From: Alphaproteobacteria bacterium
GTDB lineage: Bacteria > Pseudomonadota > Alphaproteobacteria > Caulobacterales > Hyphomonadaceae
Direction of reading: 5' to 3'
Assembly: GCA_018222605.1 (NCBI GenBank)
Contig: JAAEZZ010000003.1
Location: forward strand, 1-64,000
DNA length: 64,000 nt
Position 1 is the stretch's first letter; each line of letters opens with the position of its first letter. The notes beneath the pieces are model-generated. The model was not told the origin of the DNA. It was given only the letters and a program-made list of their open reading frames with translations, and did no database searches. Below, piece after piece: positions 9,672 to 19,469 of the stretch. Made by a program: the position numbers and the translations under genes.

Positions 9672-10610
9672 TTAATAATACAAGTGATCCCTCATCTCTC
9701 CAGAAGCCATCAACTCCTTACAAACATCAATGAATGCATCGCTTTTATTCCGCACACCAATCGTTCGAGACTTCACCTTCGCCGCAACCAGATAAGGGTT
9801 GAAAAATTCGTCCGCAATTCGCTTATACGTCAGCTGATCCCCTAGTGGAGAAACCATACTGCACGAACGTACCACCCGTAACGACACTGCATCGCTCTGC
9901 CCAACCAGAGCCTGAGCACCGGAGGCAATATTGCTGGAAAAAAGAACTTCCGGCGCATACCCAAGCGCCCGATAGGCATTGTAAGCAAGATCGAAAGCAT
10001 TCGGCTCGTTGTTCATAACCTGCTTGTAGCGAGCAAGATCTTTCAGACTGACCTTCTCATCACAGGTATCCAACGGATGTCCCTTGCGCATCAGAACACA
10101 GACTTCTGGACGGCATAGAGTTGTCACGTCAACATTCGCTGGCGCAATGTCATCATAGCGGAAGGTGATCAGAACATCGATCTCCCCCTCTTCAAGTTCC
10201 TCATAGTTTGTAGCAAGCGAGGTGGTCTTCATGGACACACGCAGTTCCGGCTGGCGCTCCGCGAGCTTGCTGATCGCCCGCGCGAGTAAAGACCAAATCA
10301 ACCCCTCCTGACTGCCGATAATCAATTCACCCCGGAACTGATCTGCCGCACCGACAAACTGATCCTGTAACGCTTCAAGGTCTGACAGAACCTGCCGGCA
10401 TTGCTGGTAAAGCTTTTGTCCATCGGCCGTCAGCGTCAGACCACGCGAAGGCTTTCGTACAAAAAGAGCTGTTCCCAGCTGTTCTTCCAGCATGTTGACC
10501 GCATGCCCGACCGAGGTGGGCGAGATATGCATCTTCAGGCCGGCTGCTGTGAAACTTCCATGCGTCGCCGCAGCCAAGAAATAGCGAAGGTGGTCAAGCT
10601 TCATGTTCAT
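9672..10610 (-). CDS. LysR-family transcriptional regulator
   Basis: MKLDHLRYFLAAATHGSFTAAGLKMHISPTSVGHAVNMLEEQLGTALFVRKPSRGLTLT. Confidence 0.93.
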   Translation of the reverse strand: MNMKLDHLRYFLAAATHGSFTAAGLKMHISPTSVGHAVNMLEEQLGTALFVRKPSRGLTLTADGQKLYQQCRQVLSDLEALQDQFVGAADQFRGELIIGSQEGLIWSLLARAISKLAERQPELRVSMKTTSLATNYEELEEGEIDVLITFRYDDIAPANVDVTTLCRPEVCVLMRKGHPLDTCDEKVSLKDLARYKQVMNNEPNAFDLAYNAYRALGYAPEVLFSSNIASGAQALVGQSDAVSLRVVRSCSMVSPLGDQLTYKRIADEFFNPYLVAAKVKSRTIGVRNKSDAFIDVCKELMASGEMRDHLYY

Positions 10611-10859
10611 TCCTCTAATTTTTGATGCATTTAGATCAATTCATTGTATTTTATGCTGAGTCAATTCGATGTCATTCTTCCTTGGCTGACACGGTTCACT
10701 GCCACCAGAGCGGTTCAGAAGGCCGGCAGCACCGGGAGGAAAACCCAAGGCTTATTAGGCGCGGCACGTCGCGCCCCAGGCTGACCGTCGATCTTTCCGG
10801 GAACCAAACACTGCAGGCCCCCGTGCCTCATGATAAGGATTCGAGAGAGGCCCTAATCG

Positions 10860-11390
10860 ATGCGCCCACCTGACAAGACAACCACAATTCATCGCAGATT
10901 TTCGGCCGCTCATCACATCTCAATCGCGATGGCGCCTGCGCTATCTGGCATTGCTTCGGTCTGCAGCTTCGAGTCCACTCCCAGAGGCGCCTCGGAATAC
11001 ACTCACAATGCCGTGAATTCGCCCAAGCAGTATGATGCCCTGCTGGCAAGGCCCGCAGACAGGTACGTCGACCCGCACAATGAAGGTATTCCTGCTGCCG
11101 ACAATCAGGCCGCTACTCCTCCGAGGATATTCAATCTTTATACAGATACATTCATGCCGCCAGATGAAGCTGACGACAACGGGATTGATGATGACTTCGA
11201 TAGACGGATCTATAACGATCCGGACTCGTCCTATAAATTAAATCATGTTGTTTCTAACCTCCTTCCCATCCCCACAGACATCTACACATATTTCTACCAA
11301 ACGACCTTTGGCGACGGGGGCGACGACGCGCCGTACTGGACGTGGGACAAGAACTGCACGGGCTGGCTCCTCTCAAGGAAAGACCAATGA
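10860..11390 (+). CDS. hypothetical acidic protein coupled to the downstream esterase
   Basis: Stop TGA (11388-11390) overlaps the ATG of the hydrolase (ATGA); no family recognised. Confidence 0.4.
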   Translation: MRPPDKTTTIHRRFSAAHHISIAMAPALSGIASVCSFESTPRGASEYTHNAVNSPKQYDALLARPADRYVDPHNEGIPAADNQAATPPRIFNLYTDTFMPPDEADDNGIDDDFDRRIYNDPDSSYKLNHVVSNLLPIPTDIYTYFYQTTFGDGGDDAPYWTWDKNCTGWLLSRKDQ

Positions 11391-12364
11391 ATTTCCCATC
11401 GTCCCCACGCTACTTCCCGGCACCGACATCCATCAGCCCTGAAGCTCGCGCATTTCTCGAGCAGAAAGTAGATCCGACCCTGTTCCTTAAGCGGCCCTCC
11501 GGTCGGGAAGACTGGCTCAGGTTCAGAGAGGCCGCGAACGCTGTCCGAGAAACCGAGGCGAAAACACTAGTGCAGACGCTTCCTGTTCGAGTAGAGGAAC
11601 TCAACATGTCCGGCGTGGTTGTCAGGCGCATCATACCCCATGACCAGCCAGCCCAGAAGGCCGGCCAAATTATCCTGGAAATGCATGGCGGAGCTTATGT
11701 CTTGCTCGATGGACTGTCTGGCCTCACGCGCGCCCTGAAGTTTTCAGCCCAATCCGGTTATAGCGTTCTCTCGTTGGATTATCGCATGCCGCCCGATGAT
11801 CCTTATCCGGCGGCGTTCAATGACGCGCTGGCTGTTTACAAAACGTTATTGGAGACCTGTTCACCGGAGCAGATCGGACTGTTCGGCACGTCTGCCGGAG
11901 GCAATCTGGCGGCCTGCCTGTGCCTCGCCCTTGAAAAGAAGAACCTGCCGCAACCGGCAGCGCTGGTCCTCAATTCTCCCTGCACTGACATGAGCGCATC
12001 TGGCGATACATTTACAACGCTGGAAACGATAGATCCTGGCCTGTACACCTACCATGGCGTCATCGAAGAAGCACTCAAGCTGTATGCGGATGGTTGTAGT
12101 CTTTCAGATCCCTGCCTGTCTCCACTAAACAGCCAGCTTCCTAAAATCTTTCCTGACACATTACTCGTTACCGGAACACGGGACCTGCTGATGAGCGATA
12201 CGGTCCGCTTTCATATGAAGCTTCGCGCTGCAAACCGGATCTCTGAGCTGCTGGTTTTCGAAGGCATGTGGCACGCCTTCTCTGGCACCCCGGAGGAAGA
12301 AGATCTCTATCATCATATGTCCCGCTTCTTTGAAAACCGCCTCGCCACTCACTTAACAGACTGA
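11387..12364 (+). CDS. alpha/beta hydrolase, HSL-type esterase
   Basis: LEMHGGAYVLLDG oxyanion motif, GLFGTSAGGNLAAC nucleophile elbow, MWHAFSG catalytic His. Confidence 0.9.
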   Translation: MNFPSSPRYFPAPTSISPEARAFLEQKVDPTLFLKRPSGREDWLRFREAANAVRETEAKTLVQTLPVRVEELNMSGVVVRRIIPHDQPAQKAGQIILEMHGGAYVLLDGLSGLTRALKFSAQSGYSVLSLDYRMPPDDPYPAAFNDALAVYKTLLETCSPEQIGLFGTSAGGNLAACLCLALEKKNLPQPAALVLNSPCTDMSASGDTFTTLETIDPGLYTYHGVIEEALKLYADGCSLSDPCLSPLNSQLPKIFPDTLLVTGTRDLLMSDTVRFHMKLRAANRISELLVFEGMWHAFSGTPEEEDLYHHMSRFFENRLATHLTD

Positions 12365-12424
12365 CCCACTCAGCCAACTCAAATCAAACAAAAAAGTCTA
12401 CCATTTCCAAAAGGGGGAAATACC

Positions 12425-14857
12425 ATGCACCGCCAGATGATCTCGGGGATATCAATGATCGCCCTCAGTGCCGTCATCGCTCTTCCGGGGGCCACCCAGG
12501 AAGAAGACGCACCGGATAAAACAGCCAGGCTCAATACTGTCACAGTTACGGCCCAGGCTCGTGAACAGGATCTCAGCGATGTCCCGATCTCAGTGGGTGT
12601 CGTTGATAGCAAGATCATCGCAGAGCAAAATCTCCAGCGTCTAGAAGATATCCAGTACAGCATCCCGAATTTCACACTGACAGAGACTGGTATCTCCACC
12701 AATATCTTCATTCGCGGGATCGGGTCGGGTATCAATCAGGGCTTTGAACAATCTGTCGGCATGTATGTGGACGGCGTCCATTATGGCCGAGCCCAGCAAA
12801 CCCGTACCCCTTTCCTCGACATTGAGCGAATCGAAGTGCTCCGGGGGCCCCAATCTATCCTTTTCGGCAAAAACAGTATTGCTGGTGCACTTTCCATTAC
12901 AACAGCTAAGCCCACGGATACGTTCGAAGGGTCAATCATGGCCAGCTATGAGTTCGACGCAAACGAAGTCGTTTCAGAGGGCTACATCTCAGGCCCGCTA
13001 AGCGAGCGGATACGCGGGCGTCTTGCTCTGCGATACCGGGACTCCGAGGGCTATGAAACGAATTTGCGCACCGGAAACGATAATCCGCAACGGGAGGATA
13101 CTTCCGTTCGCGGAACACTCGAAGCGGACATCACCGAAACGCTTCTGGCGCGCTTCAAAGCAGAGGTCTCCGACTTTGACGTCAAAGGCCGGAATGGCGA
13201 AGTCTACGTATCGGACCCGATCGCAGCAGGGCCATTCGCAGGCCTCACCTATGGCCAAGTTCTGGTAAACGTCTTCGGCCAGGACAGCTCTGTACTGAAC
13301 GAAGTTCGGGATGGCAAACGCTCCGCCTCCGGTGAATTCTCCAACAACAAGCTGGAGACTTATGTCTTTGACCTGGAATGGTCGCCAGGAGAATTCACAC
13401 TCCAAACTAAAACGGCCTACTCGACATTCAAATATGACGAGTTTTGCGATTGCGACGGAACAGGTGCCGACATATTTGGAGCTGGCATCCAAGAGAACTA
13501 CGAACAGTTCAGCCAAGAAGTTCGTCTGATCTCTCCAATATATGATCGCTTCGACTACCTCCTCGGCGCCTACTACCAGAACTCCAGCCATGATTATTCC
13601 GATCAGATCATTGTACCGGCCAATTCAGTTCTGGTGCCCGCCGTGAACGCGCGTGCGCCCGGAGCCGGCAGCCTTATTGCTGGGACGGAAGCCGCACGAT
13701 CAGCAACTGTTGATGCTGACGTGTTGTCAGCGTTTGGCCAGCTCAACTGGCGCTTCGCAGACAATTTTTCTCTCCAGCTGGGTGGCCGGCTGACTAAGGA
13801 AACGAAGGATGGCGAACGAACCATGCTGGTCTTCACCGATGACGGCGAAGTACTACCTACCGCTCAGATTGCAGCTCCCGTAGTGTATGCAAACCTGTTC
13901 GGAATCACATCCGAGAACCTCGCCGCGCTTGGCCCGACAGGCGCCTTCTTCATCGGATCGCTCGGCGAAGCGGCTGTTTCAGGCAGCCGGGACGAGACGC
14001 AGTTTTCTCCGGACGCAAAACTGATCTGGGATCTCGGTGGCGATGACTTGCTCTACGCATCCTGGTCGAAAGGTTTCAAATCCGGCGGTTTCGACTTCCG
14101 CGCCAATAATCGCTCGGTCTATTCAAGCATGGCAGATTCCTTCGAATTTGATGACGAGCAAGCCGTGAACTGGGAACTCGGTGGTAAATTCAGATTTGGA
14201 GGAAGGGCTGAACTCAACGCCGCCGCATTCTTCACCCAATATGAAGACCTTCAGGTATCGATCTTCGACGGCATACTCGGCTTTAACGTTGGCAACGCTG
14301 GCGAGGCCGAAGTCAAAGGTCTGGAACTTGACGGCCGTTGGGCGGCAACCAACCATCTGACGCTCTCCGGATCGCTTGCGCTGACGGACTTCGAGTTCAC
14401 TGACTACCGGAATGGTCAATGCTATTTTGGCCAACAATCAGATGTCGACTATGACGGAGACACAATCCCGGAGCTCTGCGACTATACCGGCAAGTCGAAC
14501 CAACTCGTTTCTGACGTGCAGGGTACGCTGACGGCTGACTATTCCCGTACCGTCATGAAAGACTATGAGCTTCAGGCCAGTGCAAACCTGTTCTTTACCT
14601 CAGACTATGACGCATCTCAGACCTATGATCCGGACGGCCGGGTCGGTGGATACGAACTGGTCAACCTGCGGCTTGCCCTGTCTCCCCTATCTCGTCGCTG
14701 GCAACTTGCGCTGGTCGGGAAAAACGTGTTCGACGAGACACCTCTTCAGTATATGACTGCGGTTCCCCTGTCTGGCAGCACATTCGGAGCAAACGCGGAT
14801 GCAGGACGCTTCCTTCAGGGTCGCCAGATTGCGATACAGGCTAGGGTCAACTTCTAA
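12425..14857 (+). CDS. TonB-dependent receptor
   Basis: LNTVTVTAQAREQDLSDVPISV, RIEVLRGPQSILFGKNSIAGALSI, C-terminal ...QIAIQARVNF. Confidence 0.95.
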   Translation: MHRQMISGISMIALSAVIALPGATQEEDAPDKTARLNTVTVTAQAREQDLSDVPISVGVVDSKIIAEQNLQRLEDIQYSIPNFTLTETGISTNIFIRGIGSGINQGFEQSVGMYVDGVHYGRAQQTRTPFLDIERIEVLRGPQSILFGKNSIAGALSITTAKPTDTFEGSIMASYEFDANEVVSEGYISGPLSERIRGRLALRYRDSEGYETNLRTGNDNPQREDTSVRGTLEADITETLLARFKAEVSDFDVKGRNGEVYVSDPIAAGPFAGLTYGQVLVNVFGQDSSVLNEVRDGKRSASGEFSNNKLETYVFDLEWSPGEFTLQTKTAYSTFKYDEFCDCDGTGADIFGAGIQENYEQFSQEVRLISPIYDRFDYLLGAYYQNSSHDYSDQIIVPANSVLVPAVNARAPGAGSLIAGTEAARSATVDADVLSAFGQLNWRFADNFSLQLGGRLTKETKDGERTMLVFTDDGEVLPTAQIAAPVVYANLFGITSENLAALGPTGAFFIGSLGEAAVSGSRDETQFSPDAKLIWDLGGDDLLYASWSKGFKSGGFDFRANNRSVYSSMADSFEFDDEQAVNWELGGKFRFGGRAELNAAAFFTQYEDLQVSIFDGILGFNVGNAGEAEVKGLELDGRWAATNHLTLSGSLALTDFEFTDYRNGQCYFGQQSDVDYDGDTIPELCDYTGKSNQLVSDVQGTLTADYSRTVMKDYELQASANLFFTSDYDASQTYDPDGRVGGYELVNLRLALSPLSRRWQLALVGKNVFDETPLQYMTAVPLSGSTFGANADAGRFLQGRQIAIQARVNF

Positions 14858-14890
14858 TAAGTGCTTATTCGCGGGCTCTTGATCCAGTTT

Positions 14891-14932
14891 CAGGAGGCTT
14901 ACCTTCACTAAATAGGTGTTGGTAGCCTCCTG
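14891..14932. terminator. stem-loop downstream of the TonB receptor
   Basis: CAGGAGGCTTACC ... GGTAGCCTCCTG inverted repeat with one bulge; no clear T-tract. Confidence 0.4.
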
Positions 14933-15143
14933 ATCTCTCAGCCTGTCCTGACCAAATCAGCCGGGATTTTCTCGGATAAAGGTGGTACAGGGACCAGATA
15001 AAGTTCAGAAATCTCCAGGCTAACAATACCGTCTGACCGCTGATAAGTGGCAAGACACTCGGACAGTGACCTCCGGTTCGAACCAATGTACGAAAGCTAA
15101 TATAATGCTTTACCCGGTCAAAATTTTCTGCTGACTCATCAAC

Positions 15144-15626
15144 ATGAAAACCATCATCGACAGCATAAGCAAGCGCCTGCTTCAGGTCCTTCAACAGGAT
15201 GCCCGCATATCGAACCAAGACCTGGCCAACAGGATCGGCATATCACCGAGCCCCTGCCTTCAACGCCGCAAACGCCTAGAGGATCTCGGCGTCATAACAG
15301 GCTATGAAACGCGTATCGACCTTTCCAAGCTCACCAGCCATGTCGAAGTCATCGCGGAAATCACCCTCAATACCAACAAGACGCCTGAAGAAAGGCGCTT
15401 CCACGAGTACATCGCAGATGTACCCGAAATCGTGACCTGCCATGCAGTCGCAGGCAAAATCGATTATTTTGCGATGTTTATAGCCCCCAGCGTTCAACAC
15501 TATCTCGCCGTTGTCGATCAGATGATCGAAGAGCTTGGAATCGTCGAGACGATAACCAGCCACATCGTATACGGACGGACAAAGTCCTTTAGTGGACTTC
15601 CCCTGGATCTTCTTTTACAGGACTAG
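15144..15626 (+). CDS. Lrp/AsnC-family transcriptional regulator
   Basis: LLQVLQQDARISNQDLANRIGISPSPCLQRRKRLEDLGVITGYETRID. Confidence 0.93.
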   Translation: MKTIIDSISKRLLQVLQQDARISNQDLANRIGISPSPCLQRRKRLEDLGVITGYETRIDLSKLTSHVEVIAEITLNTNKTPEERRFHEYIADVPEIVTCHAVAGKIDYFAMFIAPSVQHYLAVVDQMIEELGIVETITSHIVYGRTKSFSGLPLDLLLQD

Positions 15627-15637
15627 GGTTTCCTGAG

Positions 15638-17263
15638 CTACTGTGCACTCAAGTCTTGGCGGCTCAGGAAACGGCCAGGATAGCGCCCGGTCACCGCTCC
15701 ATCTGCCCACACGCGCTCCCCGTTCACCCACACACCATCGATACCTACTGACGGAGCCATCGGGTCCGTAATGTCGGCACGGTCCGATATCTCTTCGGCA
15801 TCAAACAGAACCAGATCAGCCTGTGACCCGGGACGCAGAACACCCCGACCGCCAAGCCCGACATTTCTGGCGCTAAGGCTCGTGCACTTGCGGATCATCT
15901 CCTCAAGAGAGATCGCCTGTTCATCTCGCACCAGCCAGCGGATCGACCTCGTAAAGGCACCATACCCGCGCGGGTGGCCTCCAGAGGCCGTCCCGTCCGA
16001 GGAAATGTTCGTATAAGTCCAGAGCATCAGGGTCCGGATATCGGTGCTGTCCATACTGCGCCCCAAAACCAGTTCCTGCGCGACGCCAGAAGCGATGACA
16101 TCCTCAAGATCCTGCCCTGCATAGGCCTCCTGGATGAGATCAAGATAGGCCCGCGCCGGCTCGATATCGCGTTCCTCGGCGATTTCCTGAACGGTCTTCC
16201 CGATCAGGGCAGGATTGGCATCGAACTTGACGATGGTGAGCCCGTCAGCAGGAGCTGAGTGCTCAAGTGCCGCCCGCGCCGCTTCGAGATCGCCGAGATC
16301 CCGGTCCGGAAGAAGAACCGTCAGTGTGGATTGCCAGTAATCATAAGGATAGGCATCGGCGGTAATATCGACCCCGCGCGCCCGGGCATCATTCAGCCTG
16401 TTTAGAAATTCCGGCGCCTGACCCCAGAAGTCCATGTAGGCAATTTTGAAATGCGATATCTGCACCGGAATTCCAGCTTCGCTACCAATCCGGATAATCT
16501 CTTCCAGCGCGTTATCCAGATTTTTATCCTCGCTACGCAAATGGCTTATATAGCGCCCGCCCTTTTCAGCAAGAACATCGGCAAGAGCCAGGATTTCCTG
16601 TGAGTTCGAATAGATACCAGGATCGTACTCAAGACCTGTGGAGAGACCAAGCGAGCCATTGGCAATGTCCTCACTGAGCTGCTTCTCCATCATCGCCACT
16701 TCGTCCGACGTCGCCTCACGTTGATAGTGAGTACCCGTTGCATTGAGACGCAAGGTTCCGTGACCGGTGTAGCTTGCAACATTGACTGCAACTGGCATCC
16801 TTTCGAGCCGACGGGCAAGATCGGTAATCGGAAACACAGAGCGCCCGTCTTGCCCCACCACGATCGTAGTCACCCCTTGCGACACGGCGGCCTCGAGAGA
16901 CCGCGCCCTGTCGCTATTGGCCATTCCGACATCATGATGGCTATGAGTGTCGATGAACCCGGGGGCAATGATCAGACCAGCCGCGTCGAGCACTGCTTCG
17001 TCCTCTGCCGGGCAGAGCATGCCGATCTCCTCGACAGTTCCTTCCCGTACGCGGATATCCGCCTTCCGGCGAGGCGCACCTGTACCGTCGATAAGCACCG
17101 CGTTGCGTATCAGGAAGTCCGGCCCTTCCGCATCGGAATATATGCCCGAAAACTCGCATGCCCGGTTTGGCTCCCCACCCGCATTGGGTGATGTCTGAAT
17201 ACAGGCGGTAACGCCCAGCACCATAACCCCAGAAATGGCGGCTTGCTTTAAAAAAATCGTCAT
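15638..17263 (-). CDS. N-acyl-D-amino-acid deacylase (D-aminoacylase), probable lipoprotein
   Basis: VLIDGTGAPRRKADIRV, GFIDTHSHHD, TGHGTLR, SLGLSTGLEYDPGIYS; signal ending in ...LGVTACIQ lipobox-like Cys. Confidence 0.9.
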   Translation of the reverse strand: MTIFLKQAAISGVMVLGVTACIQTSPNAGGEPNRACEFSGIYSDAEGPDFLIRNAVLIDGTGAPRRKADIRVREGTVEEIGMLCPAEDEAVLDAAGLIIAPGFIDTHSHHDVGMANSDRARSLEAAVSQGVTTIVVGQDGRSVFPITDLARRLERMPVAVNVASYTGHGTLRLNATGTHYQREATSDEVAMMEKQLSEDIANGSLGLSTGLEYDPGIYSNSQEILALADVLAEKGGRYISHLRSEDKNLDNALEEIIRIGSEAGIPVQISHFKIAYMDFWGQAPEFLNRLNDARARGVDITADAYPYDYWQSTLTVLLPDRDLGDLEAARAALEHSAPADGLTIVKFDANPALIGKTVQEIAEERDIEPARAYLDLIQEAYAGQDLEDVIASGVAQELVLGRSMDSTDIRTLMLWTYTNISSDGTASGGHPRGYGAFTRSIRWLVRDEQAISLEEMIRKCTSLSARNVGLGGRGVLRPGSQADLVLFDAEEISDRADITDPMAPSVGIDGVWVNGERVWADGAVTGRYPGRFLSRQDLSAQ

Positions 17264-18324
17264 GCGCGTGTTCCCATCTTTGTCTCGTTTTCGGGATCTG
17301 CCACCGTTTGGCAGTCTGTCGACGCCAGATGCAGGTCACCCCATAGGGGGCCTTCCGGTGGGCACACCCATCCATCCTGGAAGCGGAGCGGATTGGGCCA
17401 GTCGTTTGTCTGCAGTAACGGCCCATCCAGATCCGCAAAGTCTGTCCACTGGGCGATGAGATAGGCTGGCGCCATAGCGAGCGAACCGCCGCACATGTTG
17501 CCGACCATGGTCTTCAAACCCAACCGGGCTGCCTCATTGTACAGCCGCATCGCTTCGGTAAGCCCGCCCGTCTTATCGAGCTTGATATTGATCGCATCAT
17601 AGCGGCGGGCGGCAGCAGGCAGATCCGAGCAATCCTGACAAGACTCGTCGGCCATCAGCAGGACCGGACACGAGTATCCCTCCAGGCCTTCATCCTCTGT
17701 CTCCGGCAGCGGCTGCTCTATGACAGAGACCTCAAGCTGCTTCAGCTCAGGCGCCAGCGACTTCAGGAGTTCAAGGCTCCATGACTGGTTGGCGTCCACG
17801 ATCAGCTTCGCATCCGGTCGCACCGCACGAATCGCCGCAACAGCGTCGATATGATGATCGGCGTCCGCCTTGATCTTGATCCGGTGAAATCCCGACTGCC
17901 TGGCCGCTTCGGCCGCAGCATCTGCGGCGCTCTTAAGTCCGACTGTGTAAACGGTCTCAACCGGCGCCAGAGTCTCTAATCCGAGCAAACTATGCACCGG
18001 CCTCTTCTGTCGGGCCGAAGCGAGTTCCCAAAGCGCGACATCCAGCGCATTACGGGCACCGCCGGCGGGCAGGATGTATTGCAGTTCCTGCATGGACAGC
18101 CCATTCTCAACCTGCTCACGCACCGATTCTATCTGTTGACTGATCGTTTCAAAGGTCTCCCCCCTATAGGAAACACCTTGCGTCTCAGACCGGCCGACAC
18201 AGCCGTTTCTGTCGGTCAGTTCGACGACCAACGAATCTATCCGTGACCAAGCCTCACCCGCGATGATAAAAGGGGGGGCCAGCGTCCATGGCTGGCGGCG
18301 TATATGAAGCGACAGCCGGGTCAT
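17260..18324 (-). CDS. dgcA: enolase-superfamily dipeptide epimerase / N-acetyl-D-Glu racemase DgcA-like
   Basis: RIKIKADADHHIDAVAAIRAVRPDAKLIVDANQSW, MADESC, INIKLDKTGGLTEAMRL; overlaps a DUF1611 gene. Confidence 0.8.
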   Translation of the reverse strand: MTRLSLHIRRQPWTLAPPFIIAGEAWSRIDSLVVELTDRNGCVGRSETQGVSYRGETFETISQQIESVREQVENGLSMQELQYILPAGGARNALDVALWELASARQKRPVHSLLGLETLAPVETVYTVGLKSAADAAAEAARQSGFHRIKIKADADHHIDAVAAIRAVRPDAKLIVDANQSWSLELLKSLAPELKQLEVSVIEQPLPETEDEGLEGYSCPVLLMADESCQDCSDLPAAARRYDAINIKLDKTGGLTEAMRLYNEAARLGLKTMVGNMCGGSLAMAPAYLIAQWTDFADLDGPLLQTNDWPNPLRFQDGWVCPPEGPLWGDLHLASTDCQTVADPENETKMGTRA

Positions 18325-19385
18325 AGCAGAAAGTCCAATAGCGGGTCGAGACAGCTCACCATTGGATCGAAGCAGGGGACGCCATGCTGGTCGGCTGTCC
18401 GTTCCAGCAGGTCGGCACGTTCGTCAGGCGTCAAGCCTGCGGTATTGAGACTGATGCCGGCGCAGCGAATATGCGGATTTGTAAGCTGTCCCATTGCAAG
18501 ATTGATCTCGATTGCATTCTTCAGTGAGGGGACCGGAAAATCCGGGAACCCATCCAGCGTCGCCCGGCCTGGCTGATGGCAGAGTATGATATAGTCGGGC
18601 TGGGAGCCATGCAGCAGCCCGAGACTGACCGCGGCATAGGCGGGGTGACCCAGCGCGCCCTGCCCTTCAATAATATCCCAGTGCCCCTGCGCGTTCGCCG
18701 GTGATAGTGCCTCTGCCGCTCCACTAATGAAATCCGAAATAACCGAGTCGATTGGGACACCGCTGCCCGCAAGCATGATGCCGGTCTGACCTGTCGCTCG
18801 AAATGTCGCAGCTTGGCCTCGCTCCGCCATTGCCCGGGTGATCGCAAGGGCCGTATACTTCTTGCCGATGGCGCAATCAGTCCCGACTGTGAGAAGCCGC
18901 TTGCCACTCCGCTTGCTGCCAGTGCCGACTGTCAAGGGTGGCTGCCAGTGCCGGATATCTATCAGATGACAGCCATTTTCTTCTGCAAGCGCAGCCAACC
19001 CTGGCACCGTTGTTAGCGACTGGTGCATGCCGCTTATGATGCCGAGTCCCATCCTAACCGCTGCACGCAGGTCCGGCCACCAACTTTCAGACAACCGACC
19101 ACCATCCGTGGCGATACCAATCAGCAGACTTTTCGCCCCGTTCTTGCGCGCCGCTTCGAATGTCAAGTCTGGAAGACCTATGCCAGGCACGTCAGGATGC
19201 ATGCGATATTGCCCAAGGCAAGAATCAGGGGCCCACTCACGCAGACCCATGGCGGTCTTCAAGTCTGCGCGGGACCGCGCATTGCCCAAAAAGACCAGAT
19301 AAGGTGCGGGCAGTAAAAGCTGACGCTGGGGACCCTCCGTCACACTTTTAGCCGTTTTCAGCGCCGATATGCTCTGTGATGCCAT
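18321..19385 (-). CDS. dgcN: DUF1611 / DgcN-like N-acetyltransferase
   Basis: Internal GTDCAIGKKYTALAITRAMAERGQAATFRATGQTGIMLAGSGVPIDSV (P-loop-like, typical of DUF1611) and HQPGR..; adjacent to dgcA. Confidence 0.75.
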   Translation of the reverse strand: MASQSISALKTAKSVTEGPQRQLLLPAPYLVFLGNARSRADLKTAMGLREWAPDSCLGQYRMHPDVPGIGLPDLTFEAARKNGAKSLLIGIATDGGRLSESWWPDLRAAVRMGLGIISGMHQSLTTVPGLAALAEENGCHLIDIRHWQPPLTVGTGSKRSGKRLLTVGTDCAIGKKYTALAITRAMAERGQAATFRATGQTGIMLAGSGVPIDSVISDFISGAAEALSPANAQGHWDIIEGQGALGHPAYAAVSLGLLHGSQPDYIILCHQPGRATLDGFPDFPVPSLKNAIEINLAMGQLTNPHIRCAGISLNTAGLTPDERADLLERTADQHGVPCFDPMVSCLDPLLDFLL

Positions 19386-19469
19386 GCCTGTCTCTCAAGC
19401 CCGTAATGGTTTTAATACATACATTCTTAGCACGCCCCCGCGCGCTCCGGTCGGCAGGATATTTCGAAT

